Source: Fontibacillus panacisegetis (GTDB lineage: Bacteria; Bacillota; Bacilli; Paenibacillales; Paenibacillaceae). From it: a stretch of DNA of 64,000 bases. The notes below the pieces were generated by a model. The model was given only the letters and a program-made list of their open reading frames with translations. It was not told the DNA's origin and searched no databases. The stretch lies in the NCBI RefSeq assembly GCF_900102215.1, contig NZ_FNBG01000018.1, positions 40,900-104,899 of the forward strand, read 5' to 3'. Shown here in pieces: positions 8,493-17,758 of this stretch; positions within the stretch are counted from its first letter, which is position 1, and each line of letters opens with the position of its first letter. Position numbers and translations under genes: made by a program.

Positions 8493-10943
8493 CTATTTTC
8501 TCAATTCTGCGGCAAAAGTTTGTTCCAAGGTTGCAACGACCTTATCATGTACAGCAGTAATTTCTTCATCGGTCAACGTGCGGTCCATATGACGATATAC
8601 GAGTGACATTGCTATACTCTTTTTGCCTTCTCCGAGCTTGCTGCCCGTAAATACGTCAAATACTCCAACAGACTCCAGTATTTCACCAGCAGTTTCTTTA
8701 ATTGACGTAATTAACGACCCTGCTTCAACTGAAGTATCCACTACAACTGCGATATCCCGTTCACTAGCAGGGAATCGAGGGAGATCGCGATAAACTACGG
8801 TGTTACCTGCATAACGAGATACAGGCTCAAGCTTAATTTCGGCTAAAAATGTATCGTTCAGGTCTTTTTCACTTTGTAATACTGGATGCAGTTGACCCAT
8901 GATACCGATCCGCTGCTTCCCTTCAGGCACATTTAAAAATATTGAAGCTGAGCGTCCGGGATGAAGTCCTTTTGGTTCATCTGCTTCATAGGTAACAAGA
9001 TCATTCAGCCCAAGATACTCGAACACACTTTCTAACACACCTTTTAGATCAAAGAAATCAACCTTCTCAGCAGCAGTATTCCAGCCTTTAACACTGCGAT
9101 CGCCCGTCAAGAGCACCGCGAGTACAGGCATTTCGCTCGGCTGCTTCGAAAGCTTCTCTTCCTTAGCATGGAACACGTTGCCAATTTCAAATAAAGCAAG
9201 ATCATCAAGCTTGCGATTACGATTATATTGAGTTGCATCGATTAATCCAGGCAGCAAGCTGCCACGAAGCACGCTGCGTTCCTCACTCATCGGCATAGCG
9301 AGTTTAATTTCACATTCACCTTCGCTGAGGTTCAAGAACAGATTACGATCTCCTTCTCGAATGAAGGAGTATCCCATCGTCTCCTGTAGGCCGCCATGAA
9401 CTAGCAGCCCACGAAGCAAACGACGAAGCGCCTGCGATTTAGTGTAGCCTCCAGCCGTTGAAGGTCCTTCGATTTTAGTAGTCGGGATGTTATCATACCC
9501 GTACAACCGGGCTACTTCCTCGATTAAATCAACGTCACGGGTAATATCTACGCGACGAGTCGGTACACGAACGTCCAATGCATTTCCTGCCGCATCTCCA
9601 CTTTCAAAATGCAGACGGGATAAAATTGCTTTCGTTTCCAGCATGGAAATCTGTGTGCCCAAATAATCATTTAATTTATCCAACGATAATGTTATAACCT
9701 GTTCTTCAGGCTGCGACACAACAGATTCTACAATCCCTGTTAAAACTTTCCCCCCAGCGATGCTCATCATAAGAGCAGCAGCGCGATCTAACGCAGGAAT
9801 TACTGCACCTGGATCTACTTCCTTCTCGAACCGTTGAGATGCTTCAGAACGAAGTCCCAAATTTCGTGACGTTTTCCGTACCGAACCGCCATCAAATTTT
9901 GCTGACTCAATAATGATATTAGTTGTATTCTCTGTAACCTCTGAATCCAATCCACCCATTACACCAGCGAGACCAACGGGTTTATTTTCTCCATCAACGA
10001 TGAGCAAAGCACCTGCGTCTAATTGACGTTCTTGGCCATCAAGGGTAACCAGCTTTTCTCCTTCTTTGGCAGCACGTACACCAATAGCTCCACCAGCCAC
10101 TTTATCAGCATCGAATGCATGAAGCGGTTGTCCATACTCCAGCATGACATAGTTCGTGATGTCAACAATATTGTTAATCGGGCGAACTCCGGCAGCCATC
10201 AAGCGATTTTGCATCCAGATCGGAGAAGTTCCAATTTTGACATCAGAGACATAACGAACAGAATAACGGCTGCACAATTCAGGAGTTTCAATTTTTACTT
10301 TGATAAAATCCTGTGCTTTTTGACCAACCTCGATCAAATCATTTTTTGGCTTTGGAAGAACGACATCACGGCCCAAAATCGCCCCAACTTCATGCGCAGC
10401 ACCAATCATGCTAAGGCAGTCCGAACGGTTAGGTGTCAAGTCAAAATCAAGCACCTGATCATCCAGGGCCAACAGTTTCGTAATTGGTGTACCTATGCTA
10501 GTATCCTCAGGCAACACCAGGATTCCCTCTTGCTGTTCCTTTGGAAGAAGCTTATCGTTCAGGCCGAGCTCTTTAGCCGAACAAATCATTCCGTGCGACG
10601 GAACACCGCGCAGCTTAGCTTTCTTAATCTCAAGACCTCCAGGCATCTTGGCTCCAACCAACGCAACTGGGACCTTTTGACCTGCATCAACATTTTTTGC
10701 CCCACATACAATTTGTAAATCTTCCTCTTCTCCTGCATCAACGATGCAGACATTCAATTTATCCGCATCAGGATGCTTTTCCTTGCTTTTTACATAACCT
10801 ACTACTACTTTGTTGACTCCCTTATTACGAGACTCGATCGAATCGATTTCAATTCCAGAACGTGTAATTCGCTCAGCTAGCTCCGTAATGTCTACTTGAT
10901 CGAGCGAAACATATTGTGACAACCAATCGGCTGATACTTTCAT
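8493..10943 (-). CDS. pheT: Phenylalanine-tRNA ligase beta subunit
   Basis: 816 residues, full length for a bacterial PheT. It forms the alpha2-beta2 synthetase that charges tRNA-Phe, and the beta subunit also contributes editing. The order seen is an N-terminal tRNA-binding OB fold (about 40-150, with KVVVGYV and ICSAKELGL), B3/B4 editing region (CSRYSVRYVSDVKIGTSP), B5 domain (about 405-475), a core and a C-terminal anticodon-binding FDX-ACB domain (YRDLPRFPASERDIAVVVD). The ATG at 10943 follows AAGGGGA. The gap after pheS is only 26 bases, so they form one operon under the upstream T-box. Confidence 0.97.
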   Translation of the reverse strand: MKVSADWLSQYVSLDQVDITELAERITRSGIEIDSIESRNKGVNKVVVGYVKSKEKHPDADKLNVCIVDAGEEEDLQIVCGAKNVDAGQKVPVALVGAKMPGGLEIKKAKLRGVPSHGMICSAKELGLNDKLLPKEQQEGILVLPEDTSIGTPITKLLALDDQVLDFDLTPNRSDCLSMIGAAHEVGAILGRDVVLPKPKNDLIEVGQKAQDFIKVKIETPELCSRYSVRYVSDVKIGTSPIWMQNRLMAAGVRPINNIVDITNYVMLEYGQPLHAFDADKVAGGAIGVRAAKEGEKLVTLDGQERQLDAGALLIVDGENKPVGLAGVMGGLDSEVTENTTNIIIESAKFDGGSVRKTSRNLGLRSEASQRFEKEVDPGAVIPALDRAAALMMSIAGGKVLTGIVESVVSQPEEQVITLSLDKLNDYLGTQISMLETKAILSRLHFESGDAAGNALDVRVPTRRVDITRDVDLIEEVARLYGYDNIPTTKIEGPSTAGGYTKSQALRRLLRGLLVHGGLQETMGYSFIREGDRNLFLNLSEGECEIKLAMPMSEERSVLRGSLLPGLIDATQYNRNRKLDDLALFEIGNVFHAKEEKLSKQPSEMPVLAVLLTGDRSVKGWNTAAEKVDFFDLKGVLESVFEYLGLNDLVTYEADEPKGLHPGRSASIFLNVPEGKQRIGIMGQLHPVLQSEKDLNDTFLAEIKLEPVSRYAGNTVVYRDLPRFPASERDIAVVVDTSVEAGSLITSIKETAGEILESVGVFDVFTGSKLGEGKKSIAMSLVYRHMDRTLTDEEITAVHDKVVATLEQTFAAELRK

Positions 10944-10969
10944 GTCAAATCCCCTTTCTTATTTCAAAA

Positions 10970-12004
10970 TTATACTCTGGCAAACTGTCCAAGGAAGCGC
11001 ATATCGTTACTGTAGAAATGACGGATATCATCTACACCGTACTTCAACATAGCAATACGCTCCACACCCATACCGAACGCAAAGCCACTGTATTCCTCCG
11101 AATCATAGCCGCTCATTTCCAGTACTCGCGGATGAACCATGCCACTGCCCAAAATTTCGAGCCAACCGGATTGTTTACAAACACGGCATCCATTTCCGCT
11201 GCATTTCACACAAGTAACGTCTACTTCAACGCTTGGTTCAGTGAAAGGGAAAAAGCTTGGACGCAAACGAATTTGTGTGTTAGGCCCGAACATTCTACGA
11301 GTGAATTCCAGCAGCGTACCTTTCAAGTCGCTCATTCGAATTCTTTTACCAACGACAAGACCTTCGATTTGGTGGAATTGGAATGAATGCGTTGCATCGT
11401 CATCATCACGACGGTATACACGACCCGGACAAATAACTTTGATCGGCACTTCCCCCTTCATAGCTTCCATCGTTCTAGCTTGAACCGGGGAAGTCTGAGT
11501 GCGCATCAACAGCTCCTCAGTCAAATAGAAGGAATCCTGCATATCGCGAGCCGGATGGTTTTTCGGCAGGTTCATAGCTTCAAAATTGTAATAATCCGTT
11601 TCAACTTCAGGACCATCTGCAACCTTATAACCCATTCCGATAAAAATATCCTCAATATCCTGAATTACCTGATTGAGCGGATGAATTGCCCCTTGCTTCA
11701 ACTTACGACCTGGCAGTGTCACATCTACCTTCTCGGCGGCAAGGCGTTTCTCAGTTTCAAGACGTTGAAACTCGGTTTGCTTCTGTTCAATCAGCGCTTC
11801 GATCGCTCCACGTACGTCATTAGCCACTTGGCCAATTACAGGGCGTTCCTCAGTACTTAGAGAACCCATCCCCCGCAAAATTTCGGTGAGAGCCCCCTTT
11901 TTACCCAAATATTTGACGCGAAGGTCGTTAAGCTTGATCGCATCTGCTACTTTACCAAGCTGCTCAACAGCTTCATGTTTGAGTGCTTCCAAACGTTCTT
12001 TCAT
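10970..12004 (-). CDS. pheS: Phenylalanine-tRNA ligase alpha subunit
   Basis: 344 residues from the ATG at 12004, the same length as Bacillus PheS. Class II synthetase motifs are visible: motif 2 with [22 protein letters not shown] and motif 3 with [17 protein letters not shown]. The [17 protein letters not shown] zinc-like insert is usual for Gram-positive PheS. An in-frame ATG two codons earlier (12010) lies only two bases from GGGGG, whereas 12004 has proper spacing, so I chose the later start. It is first in the pheS-pheT operon behind a T-box. Confidence 0.97.
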   Translation of the reverse strand: MKERLEALKHEAVEQLGKVADAIKLNDLRVKYLGKKGALTEILRGMGSLSTEERPVIGQVANDVRGAIEALIEQKQTEFQRLETEKRLAAEKVDVTLPGRKLKQGAIHPLNQVIQDIEDIFIGMGYKVADGPEVETDYYNFEAMNLPKNHPARDMQDSFYLTEELLMRTQTSPVQARTMEAMKGEVPIKVICPGRVYRRDDDDATHSFQFHQIEGLVVGKRIRMSDLKGTLLEFTRRMFGPNTQIRLRPSFFPFTEPSVEVDVTCVKCSGNGCRVCKQSGWLEILGSGMVHPRVLEMSGYDSEEYSGFAFGMGVERIAMLKYGVDDIRHFYSNDMRFLGQFARV

Positions 12005-12090
12005 GAACATATCCCCCTAATGCTAATTTTAATTTAGTATCTTTGCTGGTTTCAGATGCCTGATTGTTACCCGCGTTACACCATCTTGAG

Positions 12091-12278
12091 AAATTCCTGC
12101 AATTGTGCAGTTTTTTCCCCGTAGTTAGGTTGTTGATAAAATATTCCTGCAAAAATACATTTTTTTCTTGCCTAGTCGCTGGTTACAGCCGTGAAACCTT
12201 GAAATTCCTGCACTTTTGCAGGCTTTGGTATAGGTTCGGCAGTTTCAGCTAAAAACTCCTGCATATTTGCAGGTTTTG
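12091..12278. repeat. Four-unit palindrome array A
   Basis: Four copies of AAATTCCTGCA-N4-TGCAG start at 12091, 12141, 12202 and 12253, giving spacings of 50, 61 and 51 bases. Cores are CTGCA-ATTG-TGCAG, CTGCA-AAAA-TACAT, CTGCA-CTTT-TGCAG and CTGCA-TATT-TGCAG. Units 1-2 have A-rich loops and units 3-4 T-rich loops, so unit 1 can pair with unit 4 and unit 2 with unit 3. The array lies between the pheS start and its T-box terminator, inside the likely leader transcript. Arrays B and C share the spacing. Confidence 0.85.
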
Positions 12279-12289
12279 CCTCATCGCCC

Positions 12290-12600
12290 AACAAAAAAAG
12301 GCCTCTTCTCCCGGAAAGGGACGAAAAGACCGTGGTACCACCCTTGTTAGAGTTTCTTAACCATGCTAAAAACTCTCACTTTGATCGGCATAACGGGCCG
12401 CTAGTCCGGTATCCTCTACTGTGCCGCGTAGCCTTTCGGCATACGACGGGGTTCAAGGAACCGCTCAGGAGCGAACTTCGGCAGCCTGGTTCCATAGAGA
12501 CGCTCTCAATCTTTGACGTCTCCTCCCTGTAAGAAGGCTTCTGCTTACTCTTCTCCATCATCGCGTTTAACACTTTGCATTTTCGACTTATCTGCTATTA
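12290..12600 (-). promoter_or_regulatory. T-box leader of pheS-pheT
   Basis: On the minus strand the T-box sequence GGGTGGTACCACGG is followed by the terminator TCCCTTTCCGGGA-type hairpin and a run of T (ending about 12294). Upstream is a long structured stem I region with GGAGAAGAGTAA and AGGGAGGAGACG, usual T-box landmarks. Uncharged tRNA-Phe would stabilise the antiterminator and allow readthrough into pheS. A TTC triplet in GAAGTTCGC could be the Phe specifier, but I have not folded the RNA. The 66-codon frames crossing this region are shadows. Confidence 0.92.
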
Positions 12601-12743
12601 TATGCAAAGTTTACGCCAATGGCAAGCTTCACCCGAAGAAATTCCGTCCGATTTTTGGAATCAGGGTAACGGTGTGATAAGGTGTATAGAATGATGTGAC
12701 TACTAATAACTCAATTTGTCAGGATAAGGAGTAGATTTCAGCT

Positions 12744-12950
12744 ATGAACGGTACAATACGTAAAAACATTACCCCCGGTCTTGCCGTGGATATTGTGTTA
12801 AAAAAAGACCAGCCCACCGGCCGTTTAACCCGCGGCATCGTCAAGGATATTCTGACCCATTCGCCAAGTCATCCCCATGGGATCAAGGTCCGGCTGCAGG
12901 ATGGTCAGGTGGGCCGTGTTAAGGCGATACTTCCCGCTCAAGCAGAGTAA
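12744..12950 (+). CDS. ywbE: YwbE family protein
   Basis: A 68-residue protein with the YwbE (DUF2196) signature: IRKNITPGLAVDIVLKKDQ, TGRLTRGIVKDILT and HPHGIKVRLQDGQVGRVK. The family is a small KOW-like beta-barrel fold of unknown function and the length is normal. AAGGAG lies upstream of the ATG at 12744. It is divergent from the pheS T-box. Like the three genes to its right it is richer in G+C than the flanking genes. Confidence 0.9.
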   Translation: MNGTIRKNITPGLAVDIVLKKDQPTGRLTRGIVKDILTHSPSHPHGIKVRLQDGQVGRVKAILPAQAE

Positions 12951-12988
12951 TTCGCTGCAAAGGCGCGGGCTGCAGCAAATCCAATCGA

Positions 12989-13619
12989 TTATGCCCGCTT
13001 GACGGGATGGCGCAATACCGTTTTCATTTTTTCCGGAGCGGTTTTGCGAGGGTCCGACATATAAACCTCATGATGCCGGCGTTCAGGGCCGCAATCATCG
13101 ACCAGTCCGTTAGCCGCAATGAATTGCTCCATTTTAGCGAGCGAGATCGGCTCGGTGCTGTACGGACCGTTATGCATCAGTTGGACGCACAGCCCCTCCT
13201 CATAAACGGCAAGCCTGACGGCGCCGAAGTCAAGCTCCGGCTTCTTTTTCGCCACTTGTATAACCGCTTGACGAAATACTTCCTCCGTCACGAAATCCGG
13301 CTGCCGGATCATCGCGGTCCACACCCAATGGTCCCTGTTCGGATCGAACCCTCCTCCGGCGGAATCCCAAAGCCCCTCTAGCGGCGCAACGGAATACTCG
13401 ACATAACCTTCCGGCGGATATGCACTCCTGTTGCTCATCTTTATTCCATACGACAAAGCGTACAGCACCTGCAACGCATTTTGATAGCCCCTGCTCTCCG
13501 GCGCTCCCTCACCGTCCACCATGAAATAACGGATCGGCGGAACCTCGATCAGCGCGGGGTCCTCCTTAGGCAAATAAAGATCTTTATGTCTCTTCTTAAA
13601 ATCCAGTTTTTCCGCCATA
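12989..13619 (-). CDS. GyrI-like small-molecule-binding protein
   Basis: About 209 residues of the GyrI-like/SOUL-type domain family: KLDFKKRHKDLYLPK, the core IRYFMVDGEGAP, then GLWDSAGGGFDPNRDHWVWTAMIRQPDF and a C-terminal HHEVYMSDPRKTAPEKMKTVLRHPV. Such proteins bind small hydrophobic ligands and often sit beside transcription regulators. I place the start at the ATG at 13619 because AGAGGA lies at the right distance; an in-frame GTG at 13639 is less likely. It follows the zinc-ribbon gene closely and probably shares its transcript. Codon use is GC-rich. Confidence 0.85.
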
Positions 13620-13642
13620 AACTCGTCCTCTTTCACCACGGA

Positions 13643-13924
13643 TCAGGTGTTTTTCCAGCGTTTGAGCGTAGGGAACCAATCCTGCATCATTTTTCTCGCC
13701 TGATCCTTGTCCGCAAATATGCCGGAATCGCCGCCGTGTTTAAGGCAAGACTCAATCATTTCTTCCATGGTCTCCTCAGTCGTAAACGCGCCGTCCTTGT
13801 AGCAGTAAACGCAATATTCCTGATTTTTTCCGCCATCCCTGTTGCTGCCCAGCACCTCATCGCTTGTCAAAGGCATGCCGCAGCTTTGGCAATACGTTTC
13901 TTGCTTTTCATTTGTTATTTCCAT
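13643..13924 (-). CDS. Putative zinc-ribbon protein
   Basis: 93 residues from the ATG at 13924, preceded by AAGGGAG. The N-terminus holds YCQSCGMPLTSDE and EYCVYCYKDGAFT, the CxxC...CxxC zinc ribbon common at the start of the small ribbon/GyrI-associated proteins; a helical tail ends in WFPTLKRWKN. The function is unknown. It stands directly upstream of the GyrI-like gene and downstream of the WYL regulator on the same strand, which suggests a three-gene unit responding to one signal. Confidence 0.8.
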   Translation of the reverse strand: MEITNEKQETYCQSCGMPLTSDEVLGSNRDGGKNQEYCVYCYKDGAFTTEETMEEMIESCLKHGGDSGIFADKDQARKMMQDWFPTLKRWKNT

Positions 13925-13984
13925 TTTCAACACTCCCTTCTTAAATTACTGCTATTGTAGCAGTGATAAGTTGACATCAGCGTG

Positions 13985-14917
13985 TCATATTAAGAAGGGC
14001 CGGCCGTATATTTCAGCAATTTTTTTCGCTTTCTCCTCCAGGATACTGCGAATATGGGGCGGTGATATGACCTTGAGATCTTCGCCAAACGAAAGCAAAT
14101 GTCCATACACCCACCCGTCTTCCGGGTAGCTCACGAATACCCGATAGCTACCATCCTCATGCAGATGAACGTTAGCCCTGTCAAACTCGTCAAATATCCG
14201 AAAGGCCATAGACGGCGAAAATGCCAGCTCCAGATCAACCTTTTGGATTCTCTCCTTCTGGCTGGATTCCTCCAGCGCGGGCACTGCCATTTTTCTCCGC
14301 TCAAAAAACTCACCCGTATACTGGAGGTCCTCGATCCGGTTTATTTTAAACGTGCGGAGCTCCCGGCTCTTCAAACAGAAGCTTTGCAAATACCAGGCCC
14401 GGTTCTTAAACTGCAGCTTCATCGGCTCCGCCTGCCGCCTGCTTTTTCTCCCATTGGAGCTGTAATAAGTAAACGTGATGACCCGGCATTCCAAAATAGC
14501 CGTTTTCAGGAGCCCGAACTTGTCCCGTCCGGCTTCTCCACTGTGCCACTCCGAGAAATCAACATCGATCCAGCCCACTTCTTCCTTGCGGAACAGATTA
14601 CTCAACTTGGCCAGCACCTGGCCGGTCTGCATGGCATTGGTCGCCTCCAGGCTTTGCAGCCCAAACAGTATCTCATTCTGCTCCGCTTCGGATAACAGCG
14701 ATGTATTCAACACAAAATCCGGCAACAGGCCGATCCCGCCACCTTTGCCCTTGCTAGCATATACGGGGATGCCCGCACCGCTTAACGCGTCAATATCCCG
14801 ATAAATCGTGCGCTTGGATACCTCGAAGCGTTCCGCCAGCTCGGCAGCCGTCATCGTTTTGCGCTGCATTAACAGATACACGATCTCAAACAGCCGGTTC
14901 ATCTGCACGGTAACCAT
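13985..14917 (-). CDS. WYL-domain transcription regulator (YafY type)
   Basis: 310 residues. The N-terminal winged helix reads LFEIVYLLMQRKTMTAAELAERFEVSKRTIYRDIDALSGAGIPVYA, a DeoR-like helix-turn-helix. The rest is a WYL ligand-binding domain with RAWYLQSFCLKSRELRTFKINRI. Proteins of this type repress or activate neighbouring genes in response to an unknown ligand. The start is ambiguous: GGAGGA is too close to the ATG at 14917 and better placed for a GTG or ATG 4-6 codons later. It probably controls the zinc-ribbon and GyrI-like genes that follow. Confidence 0.88.
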   Translation of the reverse strand: MVTVQMNRLFEIVYLLMQRKTMTAAELAERFEVSKRTIYRDIDALSGAGIPVYASKGKGGGIGLLPDFVLNTSLLSEAEQNEILFGLQSLEATNAMQTGQVLAKLSNLFRKEEVGWIDVDFSEWHSGEAGRDKFGLLKTAILECRVITFTYYSSNGRKSRRQAEPMKLQFKNRAWYLQSFCLKSRELRTFKINRIEDLQYTGEFFERRKMAVPALEESSQKERIQKVDLELAFSPSMAFRIFDEFDRANVHLHEDGSYRVFVSYPEDGWVYGHLLSFGEDLKVISPPHIRSILEEKAKKIAEIYGRPFLI

Positions 14918-14976
14918 TCCTCCTACCTTGAGTATACCGCATATAAAATATCTAATAAATTTTCGATGTAAAACAA

Positions 14977-15003
14977 CAAAAAAATCCTTACAGCTGTAAG
15001 GAT
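14977..15003 (-). terminator. Terminator of the tRNA pair
   Basis: The perfect palindrome ATCCTTACAGCTGTAAGGAT is followed on the minus strand by seven or more T. It lies just downstream of tRNA-Gly, so it ends the tRNA-Pro/tRNA-Gly transcript. Confidence 0.85.
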
Positions 15004-15018
15004 CTATCGTTTAAATGA

Positions 15019-15092
15019 TGGAGCGGGTGATGGGAATCGAACCCACGCTACCAGCTTGGAAGGCTGGAGTTCTACCATTGAACTACACCCGC
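15019..15092 (-). tRNA. tRNA-Gly (TCC)
   Basis: A 74-base cloverleaf including an encoded CCA end. Acceptor GCGGGTG pairs with CACCCGC, the T arm has GGTTCGATTCC, and the anticodon loop CTTCCAA carries TCC. It sits 37 bases from tRNA-Pro on the same strand. Confidence 0.95.
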
Positions 15093-15129
15093 ATGTACAG
15101 TTTAATTAGGAGATAAGACGTACACATTA

Positions 15130-15206
15130 TGGTCGGGACGACACGATTTGAACATGCGACCCCCTGGTCCCAAACCAGGTGCTCTACCAAGCTGAGCTAC
15201 GTCCCG
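15130..15206 (-). tRNA. tRNA-Pro (TGG)
   Basis: A 77-base cloverleaf with an encoded CCA. Acceptor CGGGACG pairs with CGTCCCG, the T loop is GTTCAAATC, and the anticodon loop TTTGGGA carries TGG. It is first in a two-tRNA transcript. Confidence 0.95.
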
Positions 15207-15404
15207 ATGTCCTATTCATGAGAAACTATCTCTCGTGAAGACAAAATATAGTATACCACCTCCTTAACCTCAGTGCAACATTTTTTACAATACCGAAATA
15301 TTACATATGTGATTTCTATTTAAGAGGTCGCCTTAATTGATTTCGTTTATAAGTGTTAATGAGTTCGTCTTCACTAAGAGTCGTGTTCGTTCAGAATTAA
15401 AAAA

Positions 15405-15442
15405 AGGTGTTTAAAAGCCAGAATACTAGCTCTTAAGCACCT
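15405..15442 (-). terminator. Terminator of the GGDEF-EAL gene
   Basis: AGGTGTTTAAAAGC pairs imperfectly with GCTCTTAAGCACCT, and on the minus strand it runs into T7. It is 27 bases past the stop codon of the c-di-GMP gene. Confidence 0.75.
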
Positions 15443-15468
15443 CTTGCAATCAACTGTTTAACTGATAA

Positions 15469-17589
15469 TCAACCTGCTAGCTGACTAAGAAATTCTGTCT
15501 CGAACACTCTCGCTGACACCGGTTTGCTGAACAGGTAGCCCTGGCCTTCATGGCAGTTTTGCAATTTAAGGAATTCAAGCTGATCCTTGTTTTCTACACC
15601 CTCAGCTGTCACCTTTAATTTCAAATGCTGGGCCATTGTTGTAATAGTGGACACAATCGCAGCATCATTGCTATCCATCATTACCTCTTTAACAAATGCC
15701 TGATCGATCTTGAGACGGTCAATAGGAAGACTCTTTAAGTAATACAGGGAACTATACCCTGTACCAAAATCATCGATACTAATATGTACTCCGAGGCGTT
15801 TTAATCCCTCTAATTGATTGAATGCCGTTTCAATGTCCAGAGTCATGCTCTCAGTGACCTCCAGCTCCAAATAACGAGCTTCCAGGCCTACTTCCTTCAG
15901 AATCGCATCTACCCGGTCTGCCAGATTGTACTGTCTGAACTGACGCATTGATAAATTAACTGAAATGCATACAGGATCATAACCATCCAGCTGCCACTGT
16001 TTATTGTGCTGACACGCCGTCCTTAATACCCATTCTCCAAGCGGAACAATTAATCCACTTTCTTCAGCTAGAGGTATAAATTCACTCGGCGAAATCAACC
16101 CGCGTTTTGGATGATTCCATCTTACTAATGCTTCCATCCCGACCATCTTACCGGACAGGAGACTGAACTGAGGCTGAAATTCAAGAAAAAATTCTTCCCT
16201 TTCCAAAGCCTTGCGCATATCATTCTCCAACTCTACTCTGGATTGAGTAGCCCGTTTCATAAAGTCCATATATCTTGCAAAATCTTCACCCCTATCCTTC
16301 GCATAATGAACCGCCATATCAGAATATTGAATAATTTGATCGACCTCTGCTGCATCATCAGGATAAACAGCGAGTCCCATACTCAATGAAATATGATACT
16401 CCGTTTCATCGATTACGATAGACGGATCAAGAGACGCCAGCATTTCGCGGGCACGACTTTCCACTTCAGATGCATCGCTCATTTGAGGTAAAATCATGGC
16501 AAAATCATCTTCACCGAGGCGAAAAATACGTTCTTTGTCCAGACACAGCTGAGACAGGCGACCACCAACCTCCATCAGAAGCTTATCACCTGCACTGTAT
16601 CCCAATGAATCATTAATGGCTTTGAAACGATCAATATTAACTACCGCAACTCCTATGCACAGTTCATCATGGCCATGTGTATTCAACAGTTTATTAAGCC
16701 TTTCCTTCAATCGCCGTAAATTGGGAAGCCCCGTCAAATCATCATGATAAAACATATGCTTCATTCGTGCTTCAGCTGCCTGTCTATCAAGCAGCGGCTC
16801 TTCAATCGTCAGACGATAAACACCTCTAAGTACAAAATAATAAGAGATTCCAATATACCATTGTCCCAGTACCATAATTAATCCGTTACCAAGCATATGA
16901 TAATTCATAAGCAAAAGATGTCCCATCATCATAAACATCATCGCGCAAACTACCGTTATAGTTGCAGCAGGGTTATCCTTGCGACTACGATGCACAATAG
17001 CAGCCATACCGACAATGTAAAGAAGTAAAGTGCTGCTCCATATTACTCTGCCACTAAACATGGACAAGCTATCACCAAGAATAATAGACAGATCACTCTG
17101 ATATGTATAAAGCAAACCTATACCAACCGCGCTAAAGATTGCAGTTCCGGCAAATACAGCTATTTTATGTTGTCCCGACACTTGTCGATCAGGCAAGAAA
17201 AAAATAATTGACATCCCTGCTGCACATATAAAATGAGAAACAGCCAGAAATGCGAAGGATAGATTAATACCAAATTCAAGACCAAAAGGACGTAATCCAC
17301 TGATTGTCAAAATATGAAGAACATCTAATATCCCGACAACCGAGAACAAAGCCGCAGAATATAACCGCTGTCTCGACAATTTATCAGCAAACAGAATCCA
17401 CCCTTGGGCAAAGATAGCAAATGATATTGCTCCACAAAACAAACCAGCCATCAGCTGCAATGTGGAAATAATATCTTGGGGTATCCTCATCTCTCCAATT
17501 TCGGAGGCAAGCAGAATTAAACTGAGCATCACTACTAGACCCATTCCGACCTGTAAGGCCGCTTTCTTTTCCTCTGTTCTGATTCTCAT
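15469..17589 (-). CDS. Membrane GGDEF-EAL protein (c-di-GMP turnover)
   Basis: 706 residues from the ATG at 17589, chosen because GGGGG precedes it; an upstream in-frame GTG has no ribosome site. About eight membrane helices (residues 10-265) are followed by a GGDEF domain (about 290-445) and an EAL domain (about 460-706). The GGDEF signature is changed to GEDDF, so cyclase activity is doubtful. The EAL domain looks intact: GMEALVRWNHP, VCISVNLSMRQF, LELEVTES, SIDDFGTGYSSL, LKIDQAFV. The likely net activity is c-di-GMP hydrolysis at the membrane, with the GGDEF domain possibly sensing GTP. The gene stands alone with its own terminator. Confidence 0.92.
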   Translation of the reverse strand: MRIRTEEKKAALQVGMGLVVMLSLILLASEIGEMRIPQDIISTLQLMAGLFCGAISFAIFAQGWILFADKLSRQRLYSAALFSVVGILDVLHILTISGLRPFGLEFGINLSFAFLAVSHFICAAGMSIIFFLPDRQVSGQHKIAVFAGTAIFSAVGIGLLYTYQSDLSIILGDSLSMFSGRVIWSSTLLLYIVGMAAIVHRSRKDNPAATITVVCAMMFMMMGHLLLMNYHMLGNGLIMVLGQWYIGISYYFVLRGVYRLTIEEPLLDRQAAEARMKHMFYHDDLTGLPNLRRLKERLNKLLNTHGHDELCIGVAVVNIDRFKAINDSLGYSAGDKLLMEVGGRLSQLCLDKERIFRLGEDDFAMILPQMSDASEVESRAREMLASLDPSIVIDETEYHISLSMGLAVYPDDAAEVDQIIQYSDMAVHYAKDRGEDFARYMDFMKRATQSRVELENDMRKALEREEFFLEFQPQFSLLSGKMVGMEALVRWNHPKRGLISPSEFIPLAEESGLIVPLGEWVLRTACQHNKQWQLDGYDPVCISVNLSMRQFRQYNLADRVDAILKEVGLEARYLELEVTESMTLDIETAFNQLEGLKRLGVHISIDDFGTGYSSLYYLKSLPIDRLKIDQAFVKEVMMDSNDAAIVSTITTMAQHLKLKVTAEGVENKDQLEFLKLQNCHEGQGYLFSKPVSARVFETEFLSQLAG

Positions 17590-17715
17590 ATGTCTAAACC
17601 CCCGGAGGTAAAAATCTCTGTAATTATATTTCAACACTTTTCGTTCTTTTCCTGCATTTTACCTTAAAAAACATTTACTTAAACATAAAAAACTATCAAA
17701 ATTTGAAAAAAATAA

Positions 17716-17745
17716 AAAGCCCGGCACTTTGGGAGCCGGACTTTT
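17716..17745 (-). terminator. Terminator of the DRE-TIM aldolase gene
   Basis: An AAAGCCCGGC / GCCGGACTTT stem is followed on the minus strand by TTTTTATT. It lies 14 bases past the stop codon of the aldolase-type gene. Confidence 0.85.
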
Positions 17746-17758
17746 GGTGATCGAGCAT

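Noticed and set aside
12376..12573. 66-codon frame in the pheS leader
   Set aside because: It lies wholly in the T-box stem I region and follows RNA sequence constraints.
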